This document shows, piece by piece, positions 9,242 through 17,440 of a stretch of DNA of 64,000 bases. Origin of the DNA: Rhizobiales bacterium 65-79 (GTDB lineage: Bacteria > Pseudomonadota > Alphaproteobacteria > Rhizobiales > Rhizobiaceae); NCBI GenBank assembly GCA_001896885.1, contig MKRJ01000013.1, forward strand, positions 124,001 to 188,000, written 5' to 3'. The position numbers and the translations under genes were made by a program. Within the stretch, counting starts at the first letter, position 1; the number at the start of each line of letters is the position of its first letter. Under the pieces are notes generated by a model that was not told where the DNA came from, did not search any database, and saw nothing but the letters and a program-made list of their open reading frames with translations.

Positions 9242-10609
9242 ATGCGGACGATATTCGCAGCGACGGCGCTCCTCGAGGACGGCTGGGCAAAGGATGTCCT
9301 GATCGGCATCGATGTCGACGGGCGCATCGCTTCCGTCGCGAAGAACGGCACGGCCGAGGCCGACAGCACGCGCGTGGAGACGCTGCTGCCGGCGCTCTCC
9401 AATCTGCACAGCCACACGTTCCAGCGCGCCATGGCCGGGTTGACGGAGCGGCGCGGGCCATCCGAGCGCGACAGCTTCTGGACATGGCGCGAGGTGATGT
9501 ACCGTTTCCTCGATCTCCTCTCTTCGGAAGATATCGAGGCCATTGCCGCCTTCGCCTTCATGGAGATGCAGGAGGCGGGCTTCGCCGCGGTCGCGGAGTT
9601 CCATTACCTGCACAACCAGCCGGGCGGTGCGGCGTATGAGGATCCCGGCGAACTGTCGGCGCGCATCGCGGCGGCTCAAGGCTCGACCGGCATCGGCCTC
9701 ACCCTCCTGCCGGTCTATTACGCCCAGGGCGGCGTCGACGGACGGCCGCTTGCGGGCGGCCAGCTCCGCTTCGGCAACAGGCTCGCCGCGTTCGCGGAGC
9801 TGATGAAGCGGGCAAGCGAGATCGTCAAGGGACTGTCCCCCGACACCGGCCTCGGCGTCGCGCCGCATTCGCTGCGCGCCGTCGGCCCGGCCGACCTGGA
9901 GGCGCTGACGGGCATGCTGCCGGAAGCGCCGTTCCACATGCATATCGCCGAGCAGCAGGGCGAGGTCGAGGAAACGCTCGCCGAGCTCGGCGCCCGGCCG
10001 GTCGAATGGCTGCTCGCCAACATGCCGGTCGACAGGCGCTGGTGCCTCATCCATTGCACCCATATGGAGCCGCGCGAGACCGAGGCGCTGGCGCGGAGCG
10101 GCGCCGTCGCCGGCCTTTGCCCGGTCACCGAGGCCAATCTCGGCGACGGTATCTTCGACGGCGCGCGTTTCCTCATTGCGGGCGGCTCGTTCGGCGTCGG
10201 CTCCGATTCCAACATCCGCATCAGCGTAAACGGGGAGTTGCGCCAGCTCGAATATTCGCAGCGCCTGCGCGACCGCGCCCGGGTGGTGATGGCCGGCGCG
10301 GACCAGTCGGCCGGCCGCACCCTCTACGACCGCACGCTTGCCGGCGGGGCGCAGGCGCTCGGCCGGAAATCCGGTCGCATCGCGCCGGGCTTCTGGGCCG
10401 ATCTCGCCGCGCTCGACCAGGGCGACGGGCTGGCGCTTGCAAGCCAGCCCGACCTGCCGCTCGACAATTGGATCTTCGCCGGCGAGGGCGCGGTCACGGA
10501 TGTGTGGTCCGCCGGCCGGCATTGCGTGAAGTCCGGCCGCCATGTGCACCGGGACGAGATCGCGACACGCTACCGGCAATGCCTGGCCGGGATCGCCGCC
10601 AGGCTATGA
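9242..10609 (+). CDS. hutF: Formimidoylglutamate deiminase
   Basis: A 455-residue amidohydrolase-superfamily enzyme converting N-formimidoyl-glutamate to N-formyl-glutamate and ammonia. Zinc-ligand motifs LHSHTFQRAM, HMHIAEQQ and GVGSDSNIR appear in the expected order. Together with the deformylase HutG it makes the two-step ending used by many alphaproteobacteria and pseudomonads, avoiding formamide release. It is transcribed divergently from hutI and overlaps hutC by 4 nt (ATGA, 10606-10609), so repressor and enzyme are co-translated. Confidence 0.95.
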   Translation: MRTIFAATALLEDGWAKDVLIGIDVDGRIASVAKNGTAEADSTRVETLLPALSNLHSHTFQRAMAGLTERRGPSERDSFWTWREVMYRFLDLLSSEDIEAIAAFAFMEMQEAGFAAVAEFHYLHNQPGGAAYEDPGELSARIAAAQGSTGIGLTLLPVYYAQGGVDGRPLAGGQLRFGNRLAAFAELMKRASEIVKGLSPDTGLGVAPHSLRAVGPADLEALTGMLPEAPFHMHIAEQQGEVEETLAELGARPVEWLLANMPVDRRWCLIHCTHMEPRETEALARSGAVAGLCPVTEANLGDGIFDGARFLIAGGSFGVGSDSNIRISVNGELRQLEYSQRLRDRARVVMAGADQSAGRTLYDRTLAGGAQALGRKSGRIAPGFWADLAALDQGDGLALASQPDLPLDNWIFAGEGAVTDVWSAGRHCVKSGRHVHRDEIATRYRQCLAGIAARL

Positions 10610-11307
10610 GCGGCCTCGGGCGGATTTCCCACCGCGACATTTCGAGCGAAATCGTCCGGCGCATCGCCGAACGCCTCTGGGAACCCGGCGCGCTCATCCC
10701 CGGCGAGCAGGCGCTCGCCGCCGAATTCGGCTGCTCGCGGGCGACGGTGAACCGCGCCCTCCAGGACCTCGCCCGGTCCGGCATTCTGGAGCGGCGGCGC
10801 AAGGCCGGCACGCGCGTCTCGCTCAATCCGGTGCGCGAGGCGCGCTTTGTCATTCCGCTGGTGCGCCAGGAGATCGAGGCGAAGGGCGCGGCCTACGGCT
10901 ACCGGCTGCTCGGCTGCGAGCCCGTCACGCCCGACGAAGAACTGCGCGCGCGGCTCGGCTTCGGCAAGCCGGCGCGCATGCTGCATGTCCGCTGCTTGCA
11001 TCTCGCCGACGGCGCCCCCTACCAGTACGAGGACCGCTGGATCAATCTCGACGCCGTGCCGGAAGCAGGGGGGGTCTCCTTCTCGGCCGTCAGCCCGAAC
11101 GAATGGCTGGTGACCAACGCGCCCTTCTCGCGCGCCGAGTTCATTTTTCGCGCCGCCCACGCCGGAGGGGAGGAGGCTGCCCTGCTCGGCGTGCCGGAAG
11201 GCGGGGCCGTCTTCGTCGCCGAGCGGCTGACATGGCTCGCCGACAAGCCGGTCACCTTCGTGCGCATGGTGCATCCGCCGAGCCACCGGGTCGTGACGGA
11301 GCTTTGA
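10606..11307 (+). CDS. hutC: Histidine utilisation repressor, GntR family
   Basis: A 233-residue GntR/HutC regulator. Residues 1-75 form the winged helix (EQALAAEFGCSRATVNRALQDL recognition region) and about 90-230 form the UTRA ligand domain, which in HutC binds urocanate. The start at 10606 overlaps the hutF stop (ATGA). An in-frame opening runs further upstream, but those codons lie inside hutF and are not family sequence. It should repress both divergent hut units through the palindrome at 9203-9222 and so autoregulate. Confidence 0.93.
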   Translation: MSGLGRISHRDISSEIVRRIAERLWEPGALIPGEQALAAEFGCSRATVNRALQDLARSGILERRRKAGTRVSLNPVREARFVIPLVRQEIEAKGAAYGYRLLGCEPVTPDEELRARLGFGKPARMLHVRCLHLADGAPYQYEDRWINLDAVPEAGGVSFSAVSPNEWLVTNAPFSRAEFIFRAAHAGGEEAALLGVPEGGAVFVAERLTWLADKPVTFVRMVHPPSHRVVTEL

Positions 11308-11332
11308 TGTCGCAAGGCGTGCCATTTCTAGC

Positions 11333-11388
11333 CGCCCCCTCATCCGGCCGCTTTACGGCCACCTTCTCCCCGGCGGGGAGAAGAGAAA
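11333..11388. repeat. Palindromic mosaic element at the alkB 3' end
   Basis: CTTCTCCCCGGCGGGGAGAAG at 11363-11383 is a 10-bp perfect hairpin with one central base. It has the same core as the elements at the hutH-hutG junction, and is preceded by the CCCCTCATCCGGCC motif. It lies between convergent hutC and alkB and is read as the last codons of alkB. Confidence 0.65.
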
Positions 11389-12032
11389 AGCGGCAATGTC
11401 ACCCTTCTCAGCGTCAGGTTGATCCGGCCGCCCTTCTTCAGAAGCGTCGAGGTCTCCGGATAGATGCGGTCGACGCCGTGGAAGGCGAGCCGGCCTTCGC
11501 CGCCGAGCACGACGACATCGCCGCTCGAAAGGCGCACGGACAAGGTGGGGTCGCTCCGTTTCGTCCCGCCGACGCGGAAGAGGCAGTCGTCGCCGAGCGA
11601 CACCGAGACGACGGGCGCGGAAAAATCCTTCTCGTCGCGGTCCTGGTGCAGGCCCATCCGCGCGCTGTCGGAGTAGAAATTGACGAGGCAGGCCTCAGGC
11701 GGGTTCGGATAGTCGGCGACCTCGCGCCACAGCGCCATAAGCCGCTCGGGGATCGACGGCCATGGCGCGCCGGTCACGGGATGCCGGGCCTGGTAGCGGT
11801 AGCCGCCCTCGCGGTCCGTCACCCAGCCGAGGCTGCCGCAATTGGTCATGCGCACGCTCATCGGCTTGCCGCTTTTGGGCATGGTCGGCACATAGAGCGG
11901 TGCGGCCTCCACGATCGCGCGGATATCCTCTACCAGCGCCTCCTGCGCCACTCGGTCGAGATGGCCCGGCAGGTGGCGGATGCCCTGGGCGAGGAGCGGC
12001 ATGCGGTTCTCCGTCCGGTGGTCCGCGCTCAA
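11340..12032 (-). CDS. alkB: Alkylated DNA repair dioxygenase AlkB
   Basis: A 230-residue Fe(II)/2-oxoglutarate dioxygenase that demethylates 1-methyladenine and 3-methylcytosine in DNA. Visible are the iron-binding HQD of GLHQDRDE, the distal histidine in LAFHGVDRIY and the arginine-rich RINLTLRRV strand where family members normally end. The final 16 residues (about LPLFSSPRRGEGGRKAAG) translate a palindromic mosaic element. The frame opens with TTG at 12032, overlapping the arfB stop by 4 nt. An ATG at 12002 (MPLLAQGIRHLPG) is the conservative alternative. Confidence 0.9.
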   Translation of the reverse strand: MSADHRTENRMPLLAQGIRHLPGHLDRVAQEALVEDIRAIVEAAPLYVPTMPKSGKPMSVRMTNCGSLGWVTDREGGYRYQARHPVTGAPWPSIPERLMALWREVADYPNPPEACLVNFYSDSARMGLHQDRDEKDFSAPVVSVSLGDDCLFRVGGTKRSDPTLSVRLSSGDVVVLGGEGRLAFHGVDRIYPETSTLLKKGGRINLTLRRVTLPLFSSPRRGEGGRKAAG

Positions 12033-12466
12033 TCGTCCGAAACGCGGCCGCGCATCTTCTTTACCGTCGAGCGGCCGGCCTTCGCCTTGAGCCGCCTCTC
12101 GACCGAGCCTCTGGTCGGCCGCGTCTTCTTGCGCGGCGGGGGCGGCGGCTCCGCCGCCTTGGCGACCAGCGCGGCCAGCCGCTCGCGGGCGTCCTGCCGG
12201 TTCCGCTCCTGCGTGCGGAACCGCGAGGCCTCGATGACGATCACGCCTTCCTTGGTGGCGCGCTGGCCGGCTAGCCTTATCACGCGGTCGCGCACCTCCT
12301 CCGCCAATCCGGCCGCATGGCGCGCGTCGAAGCGAAGCTGCACCGCCGTCGCCACCTTGTTGACGTTCTGCCCGCCGGGGCCGGAGGCGCGGATAAATAC
12401 TTCTTCCAGTTCGTCTTCGCCGATGAAGACGCCGGGCGCCACCCGGATCCCGCGTTCTTCCGTCAT
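12029..12466 (-). CDS. arfB: Alternative ribosome-rescue factor / peptidyl-tRNA hydrolase ArfB
   Basis: A 145-residue class I release-factor-like protein (YaeJ/ArfB) that hydrolyses peptidyl-tRNA on stalled ribosomes. The catalytic GGQ is in [15 protein letters not shown] at about residue 31-33. The C-terminal tail is rich in Lys/Arg and proline ([14 protein letters not shown] through [10 protein letters not shown]) and is the part that enters the empty mRNA channel. ATG at 12466 overlaps the stop of the nitroreductase gene (ATGA 12463-12466), and its own stop overlaps alkB, so the three genes form one minus-strand unit. Confidence 0.92.
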   Translation of the reverse strand: MTEERGIRVAPGVFIGEDELEEVFIRASGPGGQNVNKVATAVQLRFDARHAAGLAEEVRDRVIRLAGQRATKEGVIVIEASRFRTQERNRQDARERLAALVAKAAEPPPPPRKKTRPTRGSVERRLKAKAGRSTVKKMRGRVSDD

Positions 12467-13131
12467 TCCTTCCAGACGATCAGGTCGCCCGCCTCCTTGC
12501 GCCTTATGTCGGGCACCTGGGCATCGTCCGCCGGATAGCCGGCCACCAGCAGGATCACCGCCTTCTCGTTCTCCGGCCGCCCGCAGATCTCGTTCAGGAA
12601 CCCCATCGGCGAGGGCGTGTGCGTCAGGGTGGCGAGCCCGGCATTGTGCAGGCTGGCGATGAGCATGCCGGTCGCGATGCCGACGGATTCGGGCACGTAA
12701 TAGTGCTTGCGTCGTGAACCGTCCGGCTTGACGCCGTAACGCTGCGCGAAGACGACGACCAGCCACGGCGCGATCTCGAGAAAGGGCTTGTTGGCGTCGG
12801 TGCCGAGCGGCTCCAGCGCCTCCAGCCACTCCGCCGGCGCACCGCCTTCATAGAAGGCGCGTTCCTCGGCTTCCGCCGCGGCGCGGATGCGCCGCTTGGT
12901 CGCCGCGTCGCCGACGCAGACGAAGGTCCAGGGCTGCTGATGGGCGCCCGAAGGCGCGGTCGCGGCCGTCATCACGGCATGCTCGACGAGCTCGCGCGGC
13001 ACCGGCCGTTCGGAAAAGTCGCGCACGGTGCGGCGCCTGTCCATCAGCGAGCGAAAATCCCGCGCCCGCGCCAGCATTTCCCGCTCGGGCATCCCGGCGA
13101 AGGCCAGCGGCATGGTCTTGAGTGCGGTCAT
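12463..13131 (-). CDS. Nitroreductase-family flavoprotein (iodotyrosine-deiodinase-like)
   Basis: A 222-residue FMN-dependent nitroreductase-fold protein. The flavin-binding [14 protein letters not shown] and [14 protein letters not shown] motifs and the lid-like segment [21 protein letters not shown] are those of the group that includes iodotyrosine deiodinase homologues. It differs from BluB in these regions. The start at 13131 has a strong GGAGGAGA ribosome site, while in-frame codons upstream enter the structured gap and are not protein-like. It heads a minus-strand unit with arfB and alkB. The substrate is unknown. Confidence 0.8.
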   Translation of the reverse strand: MTALKTMPLAFAGMPEREMLARARDFRSLMDRRRTVRDFSERPVPRELVEHAVMTAATAPSGAHQQPWTFVCVGDAATKRRIRAAAEAEERAFYEGGAPAEWLEALEPLGTDANKPFLEIAPWLVVVFAQRYGVKPDGSRRKHYYVPESVGIATGMLIASLHNAGLATLTHTPSPMGFLNEICGRPENEKAVILLVAGYPADDAQVPDIRRKEAGDLIVWKE

Positions 13132-13324
13132 GCTGTTCTCCTCCGGCCACGAGATGCACCGCCCGGCCGAAAAAGAAAAGGGCCGGGATATGTCCGCCGT
13201 TAAGGTCATCATTCTTTCGCGTATGTTTTTCCCAACCCTGTCCCGCAAGCCTTGCTGCATTTGTCATTCCACGCTCCATCCTCGCCACGCTGCCTTTCGG
13301 CCCTGGCCATTGGGTTCTTTGTTG

Positions 13325-13615
13325 CCCATGGTTCCTTATCCCGACCCGGCTTTGCCGGTCGGGGGACCATGGGATCGGGAGACGGGCGGCCGCAAGCTCG
13401 CTCATCTAGTAGTTATGTGCGACCTCGCGGCCGCCCGTCCGGCGCGGACTGACTTGTGCCCATCCATTCCTCTAGCATCGGACCTGCCGGCATGCGCCGT
13501 GGGTTTCCTGATGCCGGCGCTAGACATACAGCGCCCTACTCTCCCAGGGACCGCTTACATGGGCCCCGGCCACGAGGACCGGGACCCAACGGGCCGGAGA
13601 TGTTGGAAACTCCGG
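13325..13615. other. Structured intergenic segment, possible non-coding RNA
   Basis: Five hairpins lie in 290 nt: a nested stem 13325-13373 (CCCATGGTTCC with GGGACCATGGG outside); a perfect 13-bp stem GACGGGCGGCCGC 13381-13393 with 13427-13439; GCCGGCAT 13486-13493 with 13511-13518, flanked by CTAGC/GCTAG; GGGCCCCGG 13561-13569 with 13579-13587; and CCGGAG 13594-13599 with 13610-13615. Wobble pairs favour the plus strand in the first stem and the minus strand in the fourth, so the strand is undecided. It matches no RNA family I can recognise and could also be a mosaic of repeats. Confidence 0.35.
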
Positions 13616-13893
13616 ATGGACCCACCGGCACTCCACGGTCCGTCGACCGCTTCGCCGGATGCGCCGGTCCCTCCCCGCATTCCCGCCGTCGCGACAAGCG
13701 TTCCCGCAGGAGAGACTGCGGCCAAGGATAAGCGAGGCGGAGAAGGCGTGGATAAGGGGAGGAAAAGAAAATGCGAATGGTGAATGGAAAGAGCGGCTTG
13801 CGGGAACGGACGGCGCGATCCTGTCCACGTTTAGGGCGACCGCATCCGGCGCGCGCGTTTGTTGTCCTCGCAAGTGAAGCGTTGCTTCTCCGC

Positions 13894-14100
13894 CTTCGTC
13901 ATCCACGGGCGGAGCAGGAGCGAAAGCGAACTGCGGAGACCCGAGGATCCATGCCGGAGCAGCGCGGCCGCCCGCCCGCGTTGCAGACCATGCGGCAGAA
14001 CACGCGCTCGTTCTGCACCTCCGGCACGCTGCCGCGCTTTCACGGGCATGGATCCTCGGGTCGCGCTCCGCTCCGCTGCGCTTGCCCGTGGATGACGAAG
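13894..14100. repeat. Palindromic element of about 205 bp, copy 1
   Basis: The ends CTTCGTCATCCACGGGC (13894-13910) and GCCCGTGGATGACGAAG (14084-14100) are perfect 17-bp inverted repeats. Inside, a second inverted pair (CCCGAGGATCCATGCC and GGCATGGATCCTCGGG, 13940-14060) frames about 90 bp of non-palindromic core. No open frame of transposase type exists, so it is a non-autonomous or mosaic repeat. Confidence 0.75.
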
Positions 14101-14352
14101 GGGAGAGGGCCGCGCCGACGCGCGTCATGCCGGTTTCGGGATGAAGCGAAGCGGAAGCCGGAAGACCGGCACCCATTCCGTGACATCGAAGGCTTTTTCT
14201 CCGACACACGGGCGATGCCGTCGCCGCATTCTGAGCCATCAGCCTGTTTCCGCATCGCTACGGACTGGATCCCGGACAGGCCGCCCTCACTGCGTTCGGG
14301 CTGCCTTCCGGGATGAAGCCGGTGGGTGCCGCCTTCGCGCCGGCTCCTCCAC

Positions 14353-14554
14353 CTTCGTCATCCTCGGGCAAGCGAAGCAAAGCGGAGCGCGACCCGAGGA
14401 TCCATGCCGGAACAGCGCGGCCGTCCGCCCGCGTTGCAGACCATGCGGCAGAACACGCAATGTTCTGCGCCTCCGGCACGCTGCCGCGCTTTCACGGGCA
14501 TGGATCCTCGGGTCTACGCCTCGCTTCGCTCGGTTTCGCCCTGGGATGACGAAG
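14353..14554. repeat. Palindromic element of about 205 bp, copy 2
   Basis: The same architecture as 13894-14100, in direct orientation. Outer arms are CTTCGTCATCCTCGGGC (14353-14369) and GCCCTGGGATGACGAAG (14538-14554). The inner core at 14393-14512 differs from 13940-14060 by only a handful of substitutions and a small length change near the middle (CGCGCTCGTTCTGCACC against CGCAATGTTCTGCGCC). Confidence 0.75.
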
Positions 14555-14690
14555 CGAAAAGGGCCGATCCACCAATCGTAGATGCCGATAGGCTGCCCTG
14601 CAGGTACACGCGCCAGAAATAGCCTCGTCCGGCCTTGATCTATGCTGGAAGCCAAAAATGGCCAGGCCGGCCTGTAAAGCCGCGGCTGCC

Positions 14691-16301
14691 CTATTCCGCC
14701 GCCTCCTGCACGCGCGGCGCGGCGTCCGCGACGGTGGCGTCGACATGGTCCTCGAACTTGGCGAAATTGTCGATGAACATGCCGACCAGCCGCCGCGCCT
14801 GGCGGTCATAGGCCGCCTTGTCGGCCCAGGTCGAGCGCGGGTCGAGGATCGCCGGATCGACGCCCGGCACGGCAACCGGCACGGCGAAGCCGAAATTCGG
14901 ATCGGTGCGGAATTCCGCATGCGCCAGCGAGCCGTCGAGCGCGGCGGCGAGCAACGTGCGCGTCGCCTTGATCGGCATGCGCTTGCCGGTTCCGTAGGCG
15001 CCGCCGGTCCAGCCGGTGTTCACCAGCCAGCAATCGACGCCGTGCTCGGCGATCAGGCCGCGCAGCAGATTGCCATATTCCGACGGATGCCTGGGCATGA
15101 AGGGCGCGCCGAAGCAGGTGGAGAAGGTGGCTTCCGGCTCCGTCACGCCCTTCTCCGTGCCCGCCACCTTGGCCGTGTAGCCGGAGAGGAAGTGGTACAT
15201 CGCCTGCGCCGGCGTCAGTCTGGCGATCGGCGGCAGCACGCCGAAGGCGTCGGCGGTCAGCATAATGACGTTCTTCGGATGCGACGTCCTGCCGTCCGCG
15301 CTGGCGTTGGCGATGAAGTGCAGCGGATAGGCCGAGCGCGTGTTCTCCGTCAGCGAACCGTCGTCGAGGTCGGGCACGCCGTCCGCGCCGAGCACGACGT
15401 TCTCCAGCACCGTGCCGAAGCGCCTCGTCGTGGCGAAGATCTCCGGTTCGGCTTCCGGCGAAAGGCGGATCGTCTTGGCGTAGCAGCCGCCCTCGAAATT
15501 GAAGACGCCGTCCGGCCCCCATCCGTGCTCGTCGTCGCCGATCAGCGTGCGGGTCGGGTCGGCGGATAGCGTCGTCTTGCCGGTGCCGGAAAGGCCGAAG
15601 AAGATCGCCGCGTCGCCGTCGACGCCTTCGTTGACCGAGCAGTGCATCGGCATGACCGATCTTTCCGGCAGCCTGTAGTTGAGAGCGGTGAACACCGATT
15701 TCTTCATCTCGCCGGCATAGGACGTGCCGCCGATCAGCACGATCATGCGGGTGAGGTCGACCGCGATCACCGTCTGCGACCGGCAGCCATGCCGCGCCGG
15801 ATCGGCGCGGAAGGAGGGCAGGTCGATGATGGTCATCCCGGGCTCGAACGTGGCGAGCGCGCTCCGCTCGGGCCGGATCAGGAGATTGCGGATGAAGAGC
15901 GAGTGCCAGGCAAGCTCGTTGATCACGCGCACCGGCAGGCGGTGCGCCTCGTCCGCGCCGCCGACGAGATCCTGGACGAACAGTTCCCTGCCTGCCGCAT
16001 GCGCCTTGAAGTCGGCGAAAAGGGTCTCGAAATGCTCCGGCGACATCGGCCGGTTGCTGTCCCACCAGACATGCGCGTCGGTGTTCGTGTCGCGGACGAT
16101 GAACTTGTCCTTGGCGGAGCGTCCGGTGTGCTGGCCGGTCGACGCCACCAGCGCGCCATGCGCGCTGAGCCGCGCCTCCTTGCGCTGCAGGGCTTCCTCG
16201 TAGAGGGCCGCCTCCGTCAGGTTGTAATAGGCCGCCTGCGCCCCGCCGAGACCGATCCTGTCGATGCCGTGGGCCGGATTTTTTTCGCCGAACTCTTTCA
16301 C
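14691..16301 (-). CDS. pckA: Phosphoenolpyruvate carboxykinase (ATP)
   Basis: A 536-residue ATP-dependent PEP carboxykinase that makes phosphoenolpyruvate from oxaloacetate, the entry to gluconeogenesis on organic acids. The P-loop [11 protein letters not shown], the preceding [11 protein letters not shown] lysine-containing stretch, and the [11 protein letters not shown] and [13 protein letters not shown] motifs are present. Length and N-terminus match rhizobial PckA with a GTG start at 16301. It is divergent from chvI, an arrangement conserved around bvrR/chvI in this order, and shares the regulatory gap 16302-16640 with it. Confidence 0.96.
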   Translation of the reverse strand: MKEFGEKNPAHGIDRIGLGGAQAAYYNLTEAALYEEALQRKEARLSAHGALVASTGQHTGRSAKDKFIVRDTNTDAHVWWDSNRPMSPEHFETLFADFKAHAAGRELFVQDLVGGADEAHRLPVRVINELAWHSLFIRNLLIRPERSALATFEPGMTIIDLPSFRADPARHGCRSQTVIAVDLTRMIVLIGGTSYAGEMKKSVFTALNYRLPERSVMPMHCSVNEGVDGDAAIFFGLSGTGKTTLSADPTRTLIGDDEHGWGPDGVFNFEGGCYAKTIRLSPEAEPEIFATTRRFGTVLENVVLGADGVPDLDDGSLTENTRSAYPLHFIANASADGRTSHPKNVIMLTADAFGVLPPIARLTPAQAMYHFLSGYTAKVAGTEKGVTEPEATFSTCFGAPFMPRHPSEYGNLLRGLIAEHGVDCWLVNTGWTGGAYGTGKRMPIKATRTLLAAALDGSLAHAEFRTDPNFGFAVPVAVPGVDPAILDPRSTWADKAAYDRQARRLVGMFIDNFAKFEDHVDATVADAAPRVQEAAE

Positions 16302-16640
16302 TTCCTCACCGCCGGAAAAGGGTTGGTAAAAAGCCCGCCCGCCGAAGGCATTCAGGCCACCTCGATAGTACTAGCTAGGGCAGATACAGAAAAGACTAGC
16401 AATATCAAATATTTAATCGATTTAAAAATTTTGAGGGATATTTAAATCGTTTATATGCCGGGGATGGCGCGCGGCGGCTGGCCGCGTCGGATTGTCCCGC
16501 CGCCGGACGCCGGGGGTTCGCAATCGCCTGCCGCCATGGCATATGCGGGGTCGACGCGCCACATTTTGTACCTAATTTGTCCCTCAAAGGCTCGCTTCAG
16601 CCGAAGGAAGGGACACCAGCAGATGAGGGAGCCGCTCGAC
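16302..16640. promoter_or_regulatory. pckA-chvI divergent control region with AT-rich inverted repeat
   Basis: An unusually AT-rich patch (16370-16455) lies in otherwise GC-rich DNA. It contains a perfect 9-bp inverted repeat, CGATTTAAA (16418-16426) and TTTAAATCG (16441-16449), separated by 14 nt. The first half also reads as a CG-centred near-palindrome, TTTAATCGATTTAA, around 16412-16425. LacI-family repressors bind CG-centred sites, and rhizobial pckA is known to be repressed by the LacI-type PckR, so this is a candidate PckR site. That link is inference. No clear -35/-10 pair was assigned. Confidence 0.45.
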
Positions 16641-17342
16641 ATGTCCACGATTGCGCTGGTCGACGACGATCGCAATATCCTGACATCCGTGTCCATCGCG
16701 CTGGAGTCGGAGGGATACCGCGTCGAAACCTATACGGATGGCGCCTCCGCCCTCGAAGGGTTGTCGGCGCGTCCGCCGAACCTGGCCATCCTCGATATCA
16801 AGATGCCGCGCATGGACGGCATGGAACTCCTGCGCCGCCTGCGCCAGAAGAGCGACCTGCCGGTCATCTTCCTGACCTCCAAGGACGACGAGATCGACGA
16901 GCTTTTCGGCCTCAAGATGGGCGCCGACGATTTCATCCGCAAACCCTTCTCGCAGCGCCTTCTGGTCGAGCGCGTCCGCGCCGTGCTCAGGCGCGCCAGC
17001 GCCCGCGAGGCGGCGGCGAAGTCGCCGAACGTACAGAGCCGTTCGCTCGAGCGCGGCCAGCTCGTCATGGACCAGGAGCGCCATACCTGCACCTGGAAGG
17101 GCAGCCCGGTGACGCTGACGGTGACTGAATTCCTCATCCTGCATTCGCTGGCCCAGCGTCCGGGCGTGGTGAAGAGCCGCGACGCGCTGATGGATTCGGC
17201 CTATGACGAACAGGTCTATGTCGACGACCGCACCATCGACAGCCACATCAAGCGGCTGCGCAAGAAGTTCAAGGTCGTCGACAATGATTTCGACATGATC
17301 GAGACGCTCTACGGCGTCGGCTACCGCTTCCGCGAGGCATGA
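16641..17342 (+). CDS. chvI: Response regulator ChvI/BvrR
   Basis: A 233-residue OmpR-family response regulator. The receiver domain covers about 1-120 with acidic DDD at 8-10, phospho-acceptor Asp52 ([13 protein letters not shown]) and Lys in DDFIRKPFS. The winged-helix DNA-binding domain covers about 135-233 ([35 protein letters not shown]). The start at 16641 gives the classical Asp52 numbering. An ATG at 16623 with a nearby AAGGAAGGGA would add MREPLD. In rhizobia and Brucella this regulator controls envelope, exopolysaccharide and acid responses. It precedes chvG by about 100 nt. Confidence 0.95.
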   Translation: MSTIALVDDDRNILTSVSIALESEGYRVETYTDGASALEGLSARPPNLAILDIKMPRMDGMELLRRLRQKSDLPVIFLTSKDDEIDELFGLKMGADDFIRKPFSQRLLVERVRAVLRRASAREAAAKSPNVQSRSLERGQLVMDQERHTCTWKGSPVTLTVTEFLILHSLAQRPGVVKSRDALMDSAYDEQVYVDDRTIDSHIKRLRKKFKVVDNDFDMIETLYGVGYRFREA

Positions 17343-17440
17343 GCGGCGTCCGCGCCATGACGGTGTCGATACTTGCCCTTGCGACCGGATGTCCGTCGCC
17401 CGCGTTTCCCATAAGGCGCCTGTTGGTCTAGACTCCGCCC

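Larger units (their letters stand above)
13132..14690. other. 1.56-kb gene-free region with hairpins and mosaic repeats
   Basis: No frame here looks like a real protein. Open frames run through palindromes and are rich in Arg, Pro and Ser. The left part (13325-13615) holds five strong hairpins. The right part holds two copies of a palindromic element of about 205 bp (13894-14100 and 14353-14554) and, between them, shorter CCGGGATGAAGC-type pieces. Near 14655-14676 a GC palindrome followed by T's on the minus strand could end pckA transcripts. No tRNA, transposase or integrase remnant was seen. Confidence 0.7.

Noticed and set aside
10006..11307. 433-codon frame ending with HutC
   Set aside because: The first 200 codons lie out of frame inside hutF and are non-protein-like. 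The GntR domain begins right after ATG 10606, which overlaps the hutF stop.
12463..13131. Calling the nitroreductase-family gene bluB
   Set aside because: The motifs around the flavin site and the lid segment ([15 protein letters not shown]) fit the iodotyrosine-deiodinase-like group better, and no cobalamin genes or B12 riboswitch are nearby.
12848..13405. 185-codon minus-strand frame crossing the nitroreductase start and the hairpin region
   Set aside because: It overlaps the well-supported nitroreductase gene in another frame and its translation shows no domain. The strong ribosome site belongs to ATG 13131.
13525..13550. Sequence resembling the 3' end of 5S rRNA (minus strand GGGAGAGTAGGGCGCTG)
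   Set aside because: Only about 17 nt match. The rest of a 5S fold (the 5' partner strand and loop regions) cannot be found, so it is probably coincidental or a tiny relic.
13520..14239. 239-codon minus-strand frame in the large gap, and a 251-codon plus-strand frame at 13028-13783
   Set aside because: Both run through palindromes and repeat elements, have Arg/Pro/Ser-rich low-complexity translations, lack a ribosome site and match no family I know.
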